From NCBI GenBank assembly GCA_002914805.1, contig JXTB01000066.1:483225-547224 (forward strand): a DNA stretch of 64,000 bases, given 5' to 3'. Position numbers and translations under genes: made by a program. The DNA comes from Parasponia andersonii (Eukaryota; Streptophyta; Magnoliopsida; Rosales; Cannabaceae). The notes beneath the pieces are model-generated. The model had not been told where the DNA came from, did no database searches, and saw nothing but the letters and a program-made list of their open reading frames with translations. The number at the start of each line of letters is the position of its first letter. The first letter of the stretch is position 1. Shown piece by piece: positions 37,206-49,243 of this stretch.

Positions 37206-39365
37206 ATAAAAATCCAGAATTTTCGAGGGTAATTTGGACATTTTACCAATTTTCTGGATAAAATATTGTGGGAATTAATTTGCAAAGGTTTTGTGCAGAG
37301 AGACTAAATTGAAAATTTTGGGGGACTAGATTGATAGAGATTTGAAATTTTGGGGACTTATATGCAATTTTTGAAAAATTGCACAGCCCATTCAAAACGG
37401 GCCACGTGGCCTATTGACTCACTTCTCTCTCTCTCTTCTCTCTCGGCCGCACCACCGCAGAACGCAGTAGGGAGCGCTTCAACCACCGTCCGCCACTCAG
37501 CCCACTGGCGAGCCTTCGCCAGGCTGCCACGAAGCTCCGCCGCCTGTCCCCGGTCGCCGCTGCTGCCTGCATTGCCGGAAAAAGCCATTGATGCCGTTTT
37601 GACCTATTTCAGATTTTTGGCCGCCGGCGACGATTCCGGCCACCATTCGGCCTCCAACTGGTCACGTTGGATTCGTCTTGTCGCAAGGATCATCAAGGTA
37701 TATATATCTCAATCCCATACTGTCCGGATCAAAAATTGTCATTTTTGGGTATTTAGAGTTTTTGAATTTTAGTTTTCGATCCGGCCGTTGGATTGTGTTT
37801 TTGAGTTCATTTTTGGAATGTACTTGGAAAATGGAGAAGTTTGATATATATATATATTGTGTGGTTTGGTGATCGGCATGAAAATCGAGATCGGATGGTC
37901 AAAATTGTGCCTCGTTTTGCGTGCCACCAGCTCGGTGTGGGCTCGGACGCGAATTGGACAAGTTATATGTCTAACCTAGCTATTTTGGGTGCTAGGAATT
38001 CAGTGAGAGGTCCATTTGTGGAATTGAAGCTCTGGTGAGAAGTTGGTTTTTCGCAAGAGGACGATCGAGAGCTTGGAATTGGTTCCCGACCCTCCGGGTG
38101 ATCGTCAACGATACCTTGAGGACTCAATAGCGTGGCATTGCTATTCGAGCGAGGTAAGGATTCAATTACCTGTGTTTTATATCGTTTTCGAATAAAACTT
38201 ACTTTCTACAACATATAAGAATAAACGTGATTTTTAGACTTCTTAAATGTCTGTGATGGGAATTTGTTGTATGCGATTTATACTGTATCGCTCTGATAAT
38301 TTTCTGAGTGCAGGTTATTTTTAATATATTAAAAGTATGGCTGTTATTCTGCCTGTTTTTCCATAAAAACCTAGTATGCCGATTTTATTGAAAAACCCGA
38401 GCATAGTTATTTTCACACTTCAGTTCGATATTGCACGTGTCATAGGATCGTACATGAGCACCGTGTTAGCATCGTGGGTTGACAGTGTGGCGCTGCGTGC
38501 CCCACCATCGGTGAAAGTCTGTAAACTCGTGCGAGGTCTTGTTACTTCTGATTACCTCCCCATTTGGCAAGTGTAGGCAATTCGGTTACCTCTCCAGGTT
38601 TGGTAGGCGACACATGGGTGTCCCCTCTGGGTATGGGCTTAGGTATTAGACAGGCTGTTAGGTACACTTAGTGCCATCATCCTGGTTTCCACAGATGAGA
38701 GGATGTGAGCTCATGGGTATGGGTTGATTTGTGTCATGTGCATATGAATTGAATTGTTTTGATGATATATATATATATATATATGGATTTCTGATTTGGA
38801 TTATATATATATATGGATGTTTTGGACTAAACTAACCATGCAGGAATTCCCCATCACTAAATGTTTTCGAACGAGGTAATTGTCTTTCCTACTGGATATT
38901 TTATGCTTACCCCCTCTACCTTCCTCCTCAGGTGGTGTCCAGTGTGATCTTGGTGATCAAGAGGAGTAAGAGGTCATCTGGATTGCAGTTCGCCTCTTGG
39001 TAATGCTAGGAGTTTGTTGTCATAGTCTTTAGACTATTTGGGTTTTGTATTAGCATTGAACCAAGATTACTGCTTTCTATTTTGTCTGCAAACTGATGTA
39101 TGCCATTCTAGTGTTTGACTTTTGGTGGATGATGATGAAGCTGAGTTTTATATTTAATTTCGCATTTTTAAGTAATTGTTCAATCCATGTTTAATGGTGT
39201 ATACGAACTGTGGGAGTGGTTCACGGGATGGAATCCCAATTACTTTACTTAAATGGACCGTTTTTATAAAAATTAGAACTTTTGACACTTTTCAAATAAA
39301 TTAAGGAATTTCCCACCTTTGTGAAATTTCCCTTCTGCCACTAGCCTAGGTTTTGGGTTGTGACA
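37206..39365 (+). repeat. LTR of the nested chromovirus
   Basis: About 2.16 kb, ending 'ggttttgggttgtgaca'. It is the third copy of the LTR family at 860-3376 and 3812-8006. It contains a GC-rich stretch (37430-37680) with open frames on both strands that are not conserved in the sister LTRs, and a (TA)n tract near 38766-38784. Confidence 0.82.
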
Positions 39366-39499
39366 GAAATTTTTGGTATCATAGTTTTAAGTTTAACAGC
39401 TCGGACGTATCAGCATTAAACTAGATTGAAGTTGATTTTTATGATTAGCATGCATCATTATCTCACAAACAGTTTGGCATATTGTTTCAGACTTGTAAG

Positions 39500-40667
39500 G
39501 ATGCCTCCTAGAAGAGTTCCGAGGCACTAGCCGGGTGCTGAACCTCCTCGTCTGGATTTCACTCATCTGATCGAGGCAATGCAGCAGGCATTCGTCCAGA
39601 TGAGCAATCCAGACTATCAGTCTCCAGCTTCGAGGGAACGTCAGTTGGATCAGGCTGATCACCTCCAACGGTTCATGCGTCTCTAGCCAGGGCAATTTGA
39701 TGGTAGACCAGAAGCTCTCATGGCAATTGCTTGGTTGCATGAGATGGAGAGGCACTTTCGAGCCCTTGGTACTCTGGTTGAGTTTGTGGCTGTGTTTGTT
39801 GTTACCCGTTTGACGGGGAATGCCATTCGTTGGTGGTAGACAGTGGAACGGATGCAAGATATAGTGGGCTTGATTTGGGAAGACTTTGAACATATTTTCA
39901 AGGCCCAGTATGCCAATGAGGATCAACAAGATAAAGTTGTGAACCAATTTGAGACGTTGACCCAAGGTAACAGAACGATGAATGAGTACCTGATAGAGTT
40001 CACTAAGTTGGCAAGTGTTGCTCTTGGATTGGGTACGAGTGAGAAGTACCGAGTTGCCAAGTTTAGGAGTCGTCTGAATCGGAACATTTTTAACAGGATT
40101 GGTACCTAGACTTTCCATACTCTTCCTGAGATTGCAGTGGCTGCCCAGCGAGCAGAGGCCATCGAAGAAAGTTTGGATTCCAGGAGGAACCAACGGAGAG
40201 AAAATAACAGGAAAGCCACCAGAAGTAACCAGGGGCAGTGGTCAACCCAGGGTACTCCGAGCAGTGGGAGCTCAAACAACAGTGGTTCTTCTGGGGGTGG
40301 CAGAGGTAGTCCGTATGGAGGATGTTTTATTTGTGGCAGCAGGGTCATCGGAAAAAGGAGTGTCCCAACCGTCTGCAGAAATCTCCTCTTTCTCAGGGAG
40401 GACCGCAGAGGAGCAAGTCAGGTTCTGTTCCCTATCAGAACACTCAAGCAAGGCCGCAACAGTCACAGGGTGCTTCATAGGCTTTTACTTCCCCTCAGCC
40501 TTATCAGCATCAGTACCGCCCTCAGGGTTTTACTCAGAACTTTCAGACTCCTTAGGCTTCAGGGAGTCAGGGGTAGGCGTGGTTTTGGCAGTAGTGGTCC
40601 AGGATCCAGCAGCAGCTGTCCTGGCCAGGGAAGAGGCAACAAAGGGAAAGGAAAGGTGACTGGCTAA
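39500..40667 (+). pseudogene. gag region of the nested chromovirus
   Basis: Translations from this stretch show typical chromovirus gag sequence, for example 'AQYANEDQQDKVVNQFETLTQGNRT' type text split over 39843-40109. A Ser/Gly-rich linker and a CCHC zinc-knuckle remnant (GGCFICGS, near 40315) follow. It is a broken fossil reading frame. Confidence 0.8.
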
Positions 40668-40730
40668 GCCTATGCTTTTACTGGGGCAGACGACACTCAG
40701 GATCGCACTGGCCGAGGTGTTGTTGACGGT

Positions 40731-40997
40731 ATGATCCTTCTTTCACACTCTTGGGCACATGTTTTGTTTGATACTGGCGCATCCCATTCATTCATAACCT
40801 TATTATTTGCTCAACTGTTGGGGTTGGAATTTTCTGATTTGGATTATGTATTATCGTTGGGTACACCTTTGGGAGGAGTGGCTGATGTGTCTAGTGTGTG
40901 TAAGTCTTGTCGGGTTATGGTTGGCGATAGGAAGCTTCTTGCTGATTTGATTGTGTTGTCGATAGGACAGTATGACGTGATACTCGGTATGGATTAG
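40731..40997 (+). pseudogene. Aspartic protease region of the nested chromovirus
   Basis: The frame contains the retropepsin active-site motif VLFDTGASHSF (about 40755-40790) and the downstream VILGMD signature near its end, the usual length for this domain. It is part of a broken element. Confidence 0.85.
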
Positions 40998-41235
40998 TTG
41001 TCGAAGTATCAAGCCATTGTAGACTGTCATAAGAAGCGGGTGACTCTTTTTCCTAGTGATGGACATCCTATTGTCTATCAGGCTGGAATGAGTCTACTGA
41101 GGCCTAGTCCTGTTCTGAAAGCGTGCATAGGTGGAAGAAAGAAACTTGAGTGTTATGGGAACTTGTTTGCCATGGATGGCAAGGTGAGGACAGACGATCA
41201 AGACCCATGGATTCCGGTGGTGTGAGTATTCGGAG

Positions 41236-41819
41236 GTGTTTCCTGAAGACTTACCGGGGTTACCACCTGATAGGGAGATCGAGTTCTGTATTGAACTAGT
41301 TCTTGGAACTCAGCCAGTTTCTATTCCAGCCTATCGCATGGCACCTGCTGAGATGGAAGAATTAAGAGAACAGTTAGACGATCTGCTTTCCAAGGGCTTT
41401 ATTCGCAGTAGCACTTCTCCTTGGGGTGCTCCTGTTTTGTTTGCGAAGAAAGCTGATGGTTCGTTGAGACTTTGCGTGGATTACCGGAAGTTGAATCAGT
41501 TAACGATGAAAAACAAGTATCCTTTGCCAAGGATAGATGAGTTGTTTGATCAACTCGGTGGTTCAAGGTTCTTCTCCAAGATCGATTTGAGATCTGGTTA
41601 TCATCAGTTGAAGATAAGGGAAGATGATATACCTAAGACAGCATTCAGAACTCGATATGGTCATTTTGAGTTTCTAGTGATGCCGTTTGGTTTGACGAAT
41701 GCTCCCGCAGCTTTTATGGATCTCATGAATCGGATCTTCAGGCCGTTTTTGGATCATTTTGTGATTGTGTTCATCGATGACATCCTGGCGTATTCCAAGA
41801 CTCGAAAAGAGCATGACAT
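41236..41819 (+). pseudogene. Reverse transcriptase region of the nested chromovirus
   Basis: It reads [56 protein letters not shown] and the catalytic FIDDIL box in the standard order. The wording is typical of the Tekay/Del lineage. The domain is followed directly by sequence of the host element's antisense gene, so later pol domains are not present in this copy. Confidence 0.9.
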
Positions 41820-41839
41820 CCTAGGTTGTGACATGTACT

Positions 41840-44800
41840 TTTACCCCTCTGCTCCAGAAGGCTCTATCATCCTGGGGAAGAGGCATCTAGAATGGCTGCG
41901 GTTTCCTCTTCCTCCCCTGGTCCACCAGTTCTTTAGCCTCACGGGGATTCACCCGATGCAAGTCAATGCTAACGGAGTCATGATCTTGATGGGGCTTTCT
42001 GCCTTGTCCGTCCTCCTCAACACGCATATCGACTTGGAAGTGGTTTTTTTATGCCTATAAGCTTACCCTCATCCTCAAAAAGAGCTCTTACCCCACTTTT
42101 TATCTCCAGCCACTTCCGAGGTGCCACATCTTCTGGGGCTTACCGAGGTCGGATAAGCAGTGGGACTCCCATTCCAGGATAAATGCCATCAGAAGGGCGT
42201 GGTGCTCTCCCTAGGAGAATGGAGAGCGTTTTCAAATCTCCTCATTCTTTCTGCAAAGTAAGTACTGAGTCGTGAATTTCAGGTCATGCATATTTCATCC
42301 GTTTTTACTCATGACATTTTGCCTTGCGCAGTCTCTGCGGAGGAAAGCAGGTTCAAGCCTCGGCTATCGGCGGGTCGGCTCTAGGAGCTGGAGGGAATCA
42401 TCCTCTTTGGGTCGTCTGGGGATGGCTGACACATCCAGGATGCCCTGAATCCCCAGGTGATGAACATGATGTCAAGGATGGTCTCATATCTCCTCTTCCT
42501 GCTGGACACGTGGATCATCACCAAGCACCTTCGGAGCCAGCTTGACGCCTCCGCCCTGAACCGGTTCCACCAGGATGAGCAAGGTCGCATCGCCATGGTG
42601 GGTCGTCAGATCACGACCTCGAGCTAGCTGGCGGGTCCCAATGACCTGGTGGTGCCGACCAGTCACGAGCTTGAAGAGGCAGTGAAGCTCGTCGTCGAGG
42701 AGTGTGTCAGGTTCTACAGAGAGGAAACCGTTGCCCCCAAGAGGGTTAAGGGTGAGCTCATTTTTGTACCTTGGGGCTTCGTCGATCAGATCATGGCTAC
42801 GGTTTAACCATGTTTCTTGCTCTTTGCAGGTTCGGACGCAGGCCCTTCGGTAGACCCTTCCCCGGTCAAGGGGGGCACCGATGTGCACAAGGCTCGCTCC
42901 AAGGTCCCTGCTGGTCGGCGCTTGGTGGTGTCCTCAAAGAACGAGGCCTCGGGAGTTGTCATCCCAAGAACAGGCTCGGACGATGACCTGGAGGGTTTGT
43001 TTGTGACCGGGGGTGAAACGCCTGTTGTGCCACCTCCCGAGGCAGACAGGCCCGCGATCCAGGAGGCACTGACCATAAAGGTCATGCATGGCGAAGGGGC
43101 GCCTTCGAGCCTGCCCGGAGAACCCTTTACGCCGACTTCTTCTACCCCCAGCTCTGGCTCGAAGACGGGAACGGGGTCCGGTGCCGCCCGCCCCCGTGGA
43201 GAGATTATTGAGCTCAGTGGAGGGGCTCCGAGGTTGAAGTCTCGGCTGTCTTCCCCTCCCCCAGTCTCCATGAAGCGGGATCGCGAACCCAATTCATCTA
43301 AGGGGGAGGAGAGCCCGGCGAGAAAGAGAGGCAGAATCGCCCCTTCTTTCGACAACGATGACGACGAGACTACTTTGACTCTCATTAGGAGGAGGAAGTC
43401 TGCACGAGGCGGCGTGTCTAAGGATGTTGATCAAGACAAGACCGAAAAATCACACCTGGGCATTCCATCGACGGAGGTGGCAGCTGAAGCTGCTGATGCA
43501 GTGGCAGTCGTTGTAGCTTCTTCTGTCGAGGGTGCATCTGGCGATGCCTTACTTTTCACCACCACCACCTTCACTACTTTAGGGGTGTCGAAAGAAGTTG
43601 CTGGAGTGCACTTGGTGGGGGGTCAAGGTATCCTTGCAGTCGGCGGGGTGGAATCGCGTTCCTCAGACGTGGATAATGCCCAGAGAGAGGGTACAGCTAC
43701 GGAGCCTGAGCTGGAGGTGCTCTCCCTGGCGAACGTAGAGCTTGTTGCCAGTCGTAGCATCTTGCTGGTTTGGTTCGTCTTACTGTAGGCACCAGGTTCT
43801 TGGCATCCTTTCTGAATACTGAATCCTCTTTCTCGTGCTTTGCAGCTAACCGCCGTCCAGTCCTTCTACTTCTCTCGCATTAGCGAGCTGACCGGGCAGC
43901 TGAACGCCCATGCCGTGATGGTCGAGCGGAGTGAGGCCGCCCTTGCTACGTTGAGGGCGGATTTTGACTTGTACCGGAGCCTGGATGAGGCTAGGGTCAG
44001 CAGCATAGTGGCCCATACTTTGAGCGTCGAAAGGGCTAGGCGTGAGGAGCTGGTTGTGGCCGAGGCAGAGACCGCCAGGTTGGCCCAAGCCGAGGCTGCC
44101 AGGCTGACCCAGGCCGAGCTCAAGGTCAAGAAGCAGGAGCTGCAGAATGCAGGGGCAGAGATGGGTCTGGCTTTCATCGCTTGCGATAGAGCCATCAACG
44201 AGGCCAAAGAAGCGAGGAAAAGCCGAGGTGAAAGCCAAACTTGAGGCCCATTCCTGGCAGCGTAGGCTCGATCGGTCCAATAAGTTAATCTGACATCTCT
44301 ATTCGGATCACAAAAAACTGATGGAGGCTCATGTCAAGTTGTCTCGTAAATGTGGCGAAGATCTCGCCGATGTTAACAATCTTTTGATCGACTTATCGCA
44401 GCGGCAAGCGGAGCTAAGTCTAGCTGCACTGAGGGATAGACTGGTAGACGCGGAGAAGCTGAAGACAAGGTACCAGAGACAGGTGGATATCCTTTTTGTA
44501 GAGAGCTAGTCTGGCTGGGAGAACAGGGAATTCGAAGGCCACGCAGAGGTGGTAACGCTAGACCAGTTCGATGAGCAGAAAGGCATCGAGAGGAACCATT
44601 ATTCCGTCAGGTACTACATGCAGCAGTTAGGGGACGAGATTAATATCGTGTACCTTGTTAATATGTTGAAGATGCTCGACGAAGAAAAAGATGGGCCCTC
44701 TAAATCTACTTCTGTCGCCAAGGAGATTTTCCTCGCTTTATCTGCCAGAACAAGGTACGGAGGTCTCTGAGGATCAGCCTGGCGAGGGTGCCTTGACGGG

Positions 44801-44918
44801 TGGAGGGTCAAGCAAGATCGTCTTGTCCAGCGACGATTTTGACCTGAGTATGCCATCCTCCGCTGCAGCTGGTCCAAGCGTTGAAGCCGGCGTCGCTTCC
44901 CTCTCTGAAGATAACTAA
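41840..44918 (+). other. Antisense accessory gene of the Tat element: main part
   Basis: A run of plus-strand open frames, opposite to gag-pol. The first part (about 41840-42060) reads [23 protein letters not shown] and [11 protein letters not shown], matching the conserved start of the plant 'putative gypsy type transposon' family. A long low-complexity Ser/Pro/Gly and acidic region (42817-43788) and an Ala/Glu-rich coiled coil (43840-44244) follow. Pyrimidine-tract-AG sites at about 42830 and 43845 suggest introns, as reported for antisense genes of related elements. It is a fossil, broken in several places. No enzymatic motif is seen; a structural or DNA-associated role is only a guess. 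Confidence 0.65.
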
Positions 44919-45597
44919 GAACTCTCGTTCTTTTGGACATTTGTAAAATGCTGACCACTCCGTGTAGAGCTGACCCCTGTTGTAAGCAACTGTCTAAATA
45001 ATAAACGGCGTATTCTTCTCATGCTTATTCTGTGTTATCTATTATATTCATTATTATTATTTTTTTTGTTGCCTACATCTGTGGTCAGGGTCAGGCATCG
45101 TATACGATGCCATTCCTTTGTCAGTGGTCTGCCTGACTTCCAGGTCTGGCCCAATCATATATGATGCAGAGTTACTAGCGAATTCCCCTTATGCTATGAC
45201 CGATGAGGTTAGCTCCGGAGATCGGGGCGTGAGTTCCAGCTTGCCCGACTTTGAGGATGTATAACTTCCGTTATGACTTATCTTAGCAGAATATGATCCG
45301 TGCGTATGGTTGGACTTCTCCGACCCTAAATGGGAACGCACTCGGTACCAGCTCCAAGGATTAGTCGACAACTATTTGGACCCATCACTCCAGAGGAGGA
45401 GGCCTGGGCTTGGCTCCTTCTGGGAGCGAACAGGGTGTTACCAGTTCGAAGCATCCTTGCGAGTCTGCCCAAGACCTGCTCCTTACAAATAGAGACACTG
45501 GGTCCACGTCTGTGTCGACCACACATCCTGTAATCTAAGTAATAATAAACAGAATTTGGTTTTAATTTATGCTTTCGTGCTAAGTCTTGCCCAGAAC

Positions 45598-45770
45598 TAC
45601 TTCCAACGGGTAGGCCTTGGTTCTGTTCACTTACTGCCCATGCATAGCTAAGGCGCTCTCTGGGGAGGGTCTACTTCCAATAGGTATACCCTGGTCCCAT
45701 TTGCCTTTGGCTTGTGCCCCCTGGGGAGGGTCTGCTTCCAACGGGTAGACCCTGGCCCCTTTTATCTTTG
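45598..45770. repeat. Short imperfect tandem repeat, about 60-75 bp unit
   Basis: Three copies of a motif around 'cttccaacgggtagaccctgg', preceded in two by 'ctggggagggtct', start near 45599, 45674 and 45734. They lie between the antisense gene and the 112-bp array inside the Tat element. Confidence 0.65.
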
Positions 45771-45843
45771 GCTCACGCTTAGCTTAAGTGCTCTCAAGGG
45801 GGGTCTCATCGCTCAAATCTCCCCCATCCTGCAGGTATTCCTT

Positions 45844-46838
45844 GAGGGTCGGCGGCGAATTTTCACTGTGCAGCCTATTGCCCTTCGTATGTCCTCTCGG
45901 GTCGTCGACAAGCGACGTGATCCCCGTGGTACAATTTTTGGTGAGGTCCACTGGCAAATATTTCATTGAGCAGCTCAATCCCCTCTGCACATTTTCTCAG
46001 GCCATCGGTAATCATTTCATTGCGCGATGTGATTCCCATAGCGCGATCCTCACTGAGGTCTGCTGGCAAGCATTTGGCTGCGCAACCCGATCCTCCTCGT
46101 GCGTTTTCTCAGGCCATCGGCAAGCATTCTATTGCATGATATGATTCCCATAGTGCGATCCTCACTGAGGTCTGCTGGCAAGCATTTTACTGCGCAGCTC
46201 AATCCTCTTCATACATTTTCTTGGGCCATCGGCAAACATTTTATTGCATGATATGATTCCCATAGTACGATCTTTGTCGAGGTCTGCTGGCAAGCATTTT
46301 ACTACGCAGCTCAATCCTCTTCGTGCTTTTTCTCGGGCCATTGACAAGCATTTTGTTGCACGATGTGATTCTCATAGTACGATCTTTGTTGAGGTCTGCT
46401 GGCGAGCATTTTACTGCACAACTCTCTCCTCTTCGTATATTTTCTCGGGCCATCAGCAAGCATTTTATTGCGCGATGTGATTCCTATAGTACGATCTTTG
46501 TCGAGGTCTGCTGGCAAGCATTTTACTGCGCAGCTCAATCCTCTTCGTACGTTTTCTCAGGCCATCGGCAAGCATTTTATTGCACGATGTGATTCCCATA
46601 GTATGATCTTTGTCGAGGTCTGCTGACGAGCATTTTACTGCGCAGCTCAATCCTTTTTGTACGTTTTCTCGGGCCACAGGCAAGCATTTTATTACACGAT
46701 GTGATTCCCATAGTACGATCTTTGTCGAGGTCTGCTGGCAAGCATTTTACTGCACAGCTCAATCCTCTTCGTACGTTTTCTCGGGCCATCGGCAAACATT
46801 TTATTGCATGACGTGATTCCCATAGTACGATCTTTGTT
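45844..46838. repeat. 112-bp tandem array, about nine units
   Basis: A landmark 'tctgctggcaagcatttta' (with variants) recurs at 45947, 46059, 46171, 46283, 46395, 46507, 46619 and 46731, exactly 112 bp apart. A shorter, diverged unit leads the array. Each unit contains two similar halves ending in 'aagcattttaytgc'. The unit is not a multiple of three, so open frames through it shift frame each unit and are not genes. Its position just after integrase matches the amplified repeat described in Retand. Confidence 0.95.
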
Positions 46839-46994
46839 TGTGCGAATAGTCTGTGGGGTCTAGCACTAGGGGCAAACCCTTTTACATAGCAATTCAAAGC
46901 ATACGTCCGTGGAGCGGAAACCCTCACCTGTTTTGGAATTAAGTTGTTTAATAATACAAGCATCTACATGTGTCTTACAGCATTTACACGTATC

Positions 46995-48340
46995 TCACAC
47001 ATAATACTTCTTCAGGAGTTGGGCGTTCCACATGTTTGGTAGGCTCTTCCCAGTCTTGAGTTCTTTCAGGACGTACGCACTATTGTTGAGCATCTTGATC
47101 ACCTCATAGGGCTCGACCCAGTCAGAGTCTAGCTTCAAGGAGTTTCCTGTCCTGACCCTCAAGACCCAGTCCCCGGCGTTAAATCGACAAGTTCTAACGT
47201 TCTTTGCGTAGTAGGACTTGGTCTGCTGGTGATACGAGGCCAGGTGGACCAGGGCCATATCTCTTGTTTCTTCCAGGAGGTTTGTGTTATGGCTTAGCTG
47301 CTGCTCGTTCAGTGAGGCGTCTCTTACCACTTCGGAGCGAAGGGTCCAGAGGCCAATCTCGGTCGAGATCACAGCCTCTGACCTGTAGACCATGGCAAAC
47401 GGTGTTCTTCCTGTTAACCTCCGCTCTGTGGTTCGATGGGCCCACACGACGGCTGATAGCTCTTCTAACCACCCCCCTTTGGCTTCATGCATGTTCTTTT
47501 TTATATTGCTGAATATGGCCTTGTTCGTTGCTTCTGCTTGGCCGTTCCCCTGGGGGTAGGTTACGGATGAGAAGCTAAGCCTTATATCATATAACTCACA
47601 TAACTCCTTTAGCTTTGCGTTCTGAAACTGCATGCCATGATCAGCGTGTTTCTCTCTCGGGATCTCGTACCGGCAGATTATGTTTTTCCAAATGAAATTA
47701 ATCGTGTCTGCTTAGTTGACGGTCATACAGGCTTCAGCTTCTACCCATTTGGTGAAATAATTAGTGGCCAGCATGATATACCTTTTTCCCTTTGGACTTC
47801 TCAGGAGTTCTCCGACGATGTCCAGACCCCATTTAGCGAAGGGCCAAGGAGTTATGTTCAAATGGAGTTCCTCTGCGGGTTGGTGCTTCATAGGGGCGAA
47901 CCTCTGGCACTTGTCACATTTCTTGACAAACTGGGCCATCTCGATCATCATGTATGGCCAGAAGTACCCGGCAGTCAAGGCCTTATGGGCGAGGCTATGC
48001 CCACCAGAGTGGTTGCCACACGCTCCTCATAGATTTCCTCCGTCAGTTTCTGCACTCCGATAGGGCCTACGCACCTCAGCATTGGTCCCATCGTTGATCT
48101 CCTATACAGTCGGTCTGCCACCATAGAATACCGGGCAGCTGTCAGTTTGATTGACCTTGCTTTTTGGGGGTCTGCGGGCAGGTTCCTCGACACCAGATAT
48201 TGGATAATGCGTCTCATCCAACCCTCATCCTCGGAGTCAACTACAAACACGTGGTGCATGGGGGCCTCCAAGGGGCCTTTTGTGTTTTTGCCCCCTAGCA
48301 GAATCTTCCGTATGTTCGGTCGTTCCCCCGATCCACGCAC
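46995..48340 (-). pseudogene. Integrase region of the Tat-lineage element
   Basis: Pieces in minus-strand frames show the HHCC-type zinc region remnant (CDKCQRFAPMKHQPAEEL), the core (WPFAKWGLDIVGELLRSPKGKRY and YFTKWVEAEA), then SSVTYPQGNGQAEATNKAI and the C-terminal PYEVIKMLNNSAYVLKEL. The order is normal for Ty3/gypsy integrase. It is a broken fossil. Confidence 0.88.
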
Positions 48341-49171
48341 TTTTAGCTAATTCATCGGCCTTTTGGTTCATCTTCCTGGGTATCTGTTTGATATTGAAAC
48401 TACTGAAACGGGCTTTCGGCCCCATTATGCGGGAGAAGTACCTATGTAATCTTGGCTCTTTTACTTCGAAGTCTCCCCTGATCTGACCCACGATCAGCTG
48501 CGAGTCAGTTTTTATTGCGACGTTCTCTATCCGAAGTGCAGAGCCAATTCAAGGCCTTACAGCTGTGCCTTATACTCCGCCTCATTGTTTGTCACCTGGA
48601 AATCGAGCCTCAAAGCTTTCTCTACCCTGAGTCCTGCCGAGGTCTGCAAGACTATTCCAATACCTGACCCTGAGGCATTCGTGGATCCATCGGTGTAGAG
48701 GGTCCAAGCTGAAGGAGTGTGAGGCGAGGACATCTAAAGCGGGTCGTGCGGCTCACCAAAGGACTGGATTTCCACTAATAAGTTCGCCATGACTTGCTCT
48801 TTCTTCGCTATTCGAGGCTGATATTCGATGTCGTATATCCCTAGCTCAATGGCCCACTTGGTTAGTCATCCCGATAGATCCAGCTTGGCTAAGATCTGCC
48901 GGATGAGGAAATTCGTATACACCGTAACCAGGTGTGCCTTGAAGTATTGCCTGAGTCTTTTCTTAGCGTTGACCAAAGCTAGGACCAGTCTCTCCGCCAC
49001 ACTATATCGCGTTTTGGCATCCAGGAGTATACTGCTCGTGTAAAACATAGGCTTCTGCTTGTCATCTTCCTCGACGAACAGCACGACACTGATCGTTACT
49101 TCGGATACCACCAAATAAGTGTACAGGCACTGTCCTTCTGCTGGGGAAGCCAGGATAGGTAGATGACTCAA
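48230..49171 (-). pseudogene. RNase H and extra archaeal-type RNase H-like region of the Tat element
   Basis: The minus-strand frame 48866-49171 reads as the classical RNase H neighbourhood (YLVVSEVTISVVL, KPMFYTSSILLDAKTRYS). A further domain before integrase (around 48230-48720) carries EPRLHRYFSRI and IPRKMNQKADELAKSA. This resembles the additional archaeal-type RNase H that marks the Tat lineage. It is a broken fossil. Confidence 0.75.
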
Positions 49172-49243
49172 ATACAGCTTGAGCTCTGTCAGCGCCCTGT
49201 CCTGCTCCTCCCCCCAGATGACAGTGGAGCTTTTCTTTATGCA

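Larger units (their letters stand above)
37206..41834 (+). mobile_element. Ty3/gypsy chromovirus (Tekay/Del-like), nested and incomplete
   Basis: It has a 5' LTR at 37206-39365, a primer-binding site complementary to initiator Met tRNA just after it (TTTTGGTATCATAG, 39371-39384), gag, protease and RT. It stops near 41834. GTATT (37201-37205) and GTACT (41835-41839) flank it, compatible with a target duplication with one change. It is broken in several places and shorter than a full element; integrase and chromodomain are not present. It sits inside the antisense gene of the larger element and must be younger than it. Confidence 0.85.

Noticed and set aside
37350-37772. 140-aa plus-strand frame in the chromovirus LTR
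   Set aside because: It is not conserved in the two sister LTRs, where the equivalent GC-rich stretch has frames only in other phases or strands.
42817-44509. Idea that the GC-rich plus-strand genes at 42-45 kb are captured host genes
   Set aside because: They begin with the conserved accessory-gene signature of Tat-lineage elements and lie wholly between its LTRs, so they belong to the element.
45844-46838. Regular repeats that could suggest a CRISPR-like array
   Set aside because: Units are contiguous 112-bp tandem copies without unique spacers and sit inside a plant retrotransposon.
45788-46963. Overlapping 60-130 aa open frames on both strands in the 46 kb region
   Set aside because: They are frames through a tandem repeat whose unit is not a multiple of three. 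The similar peptides arise from repetition, not from genes.
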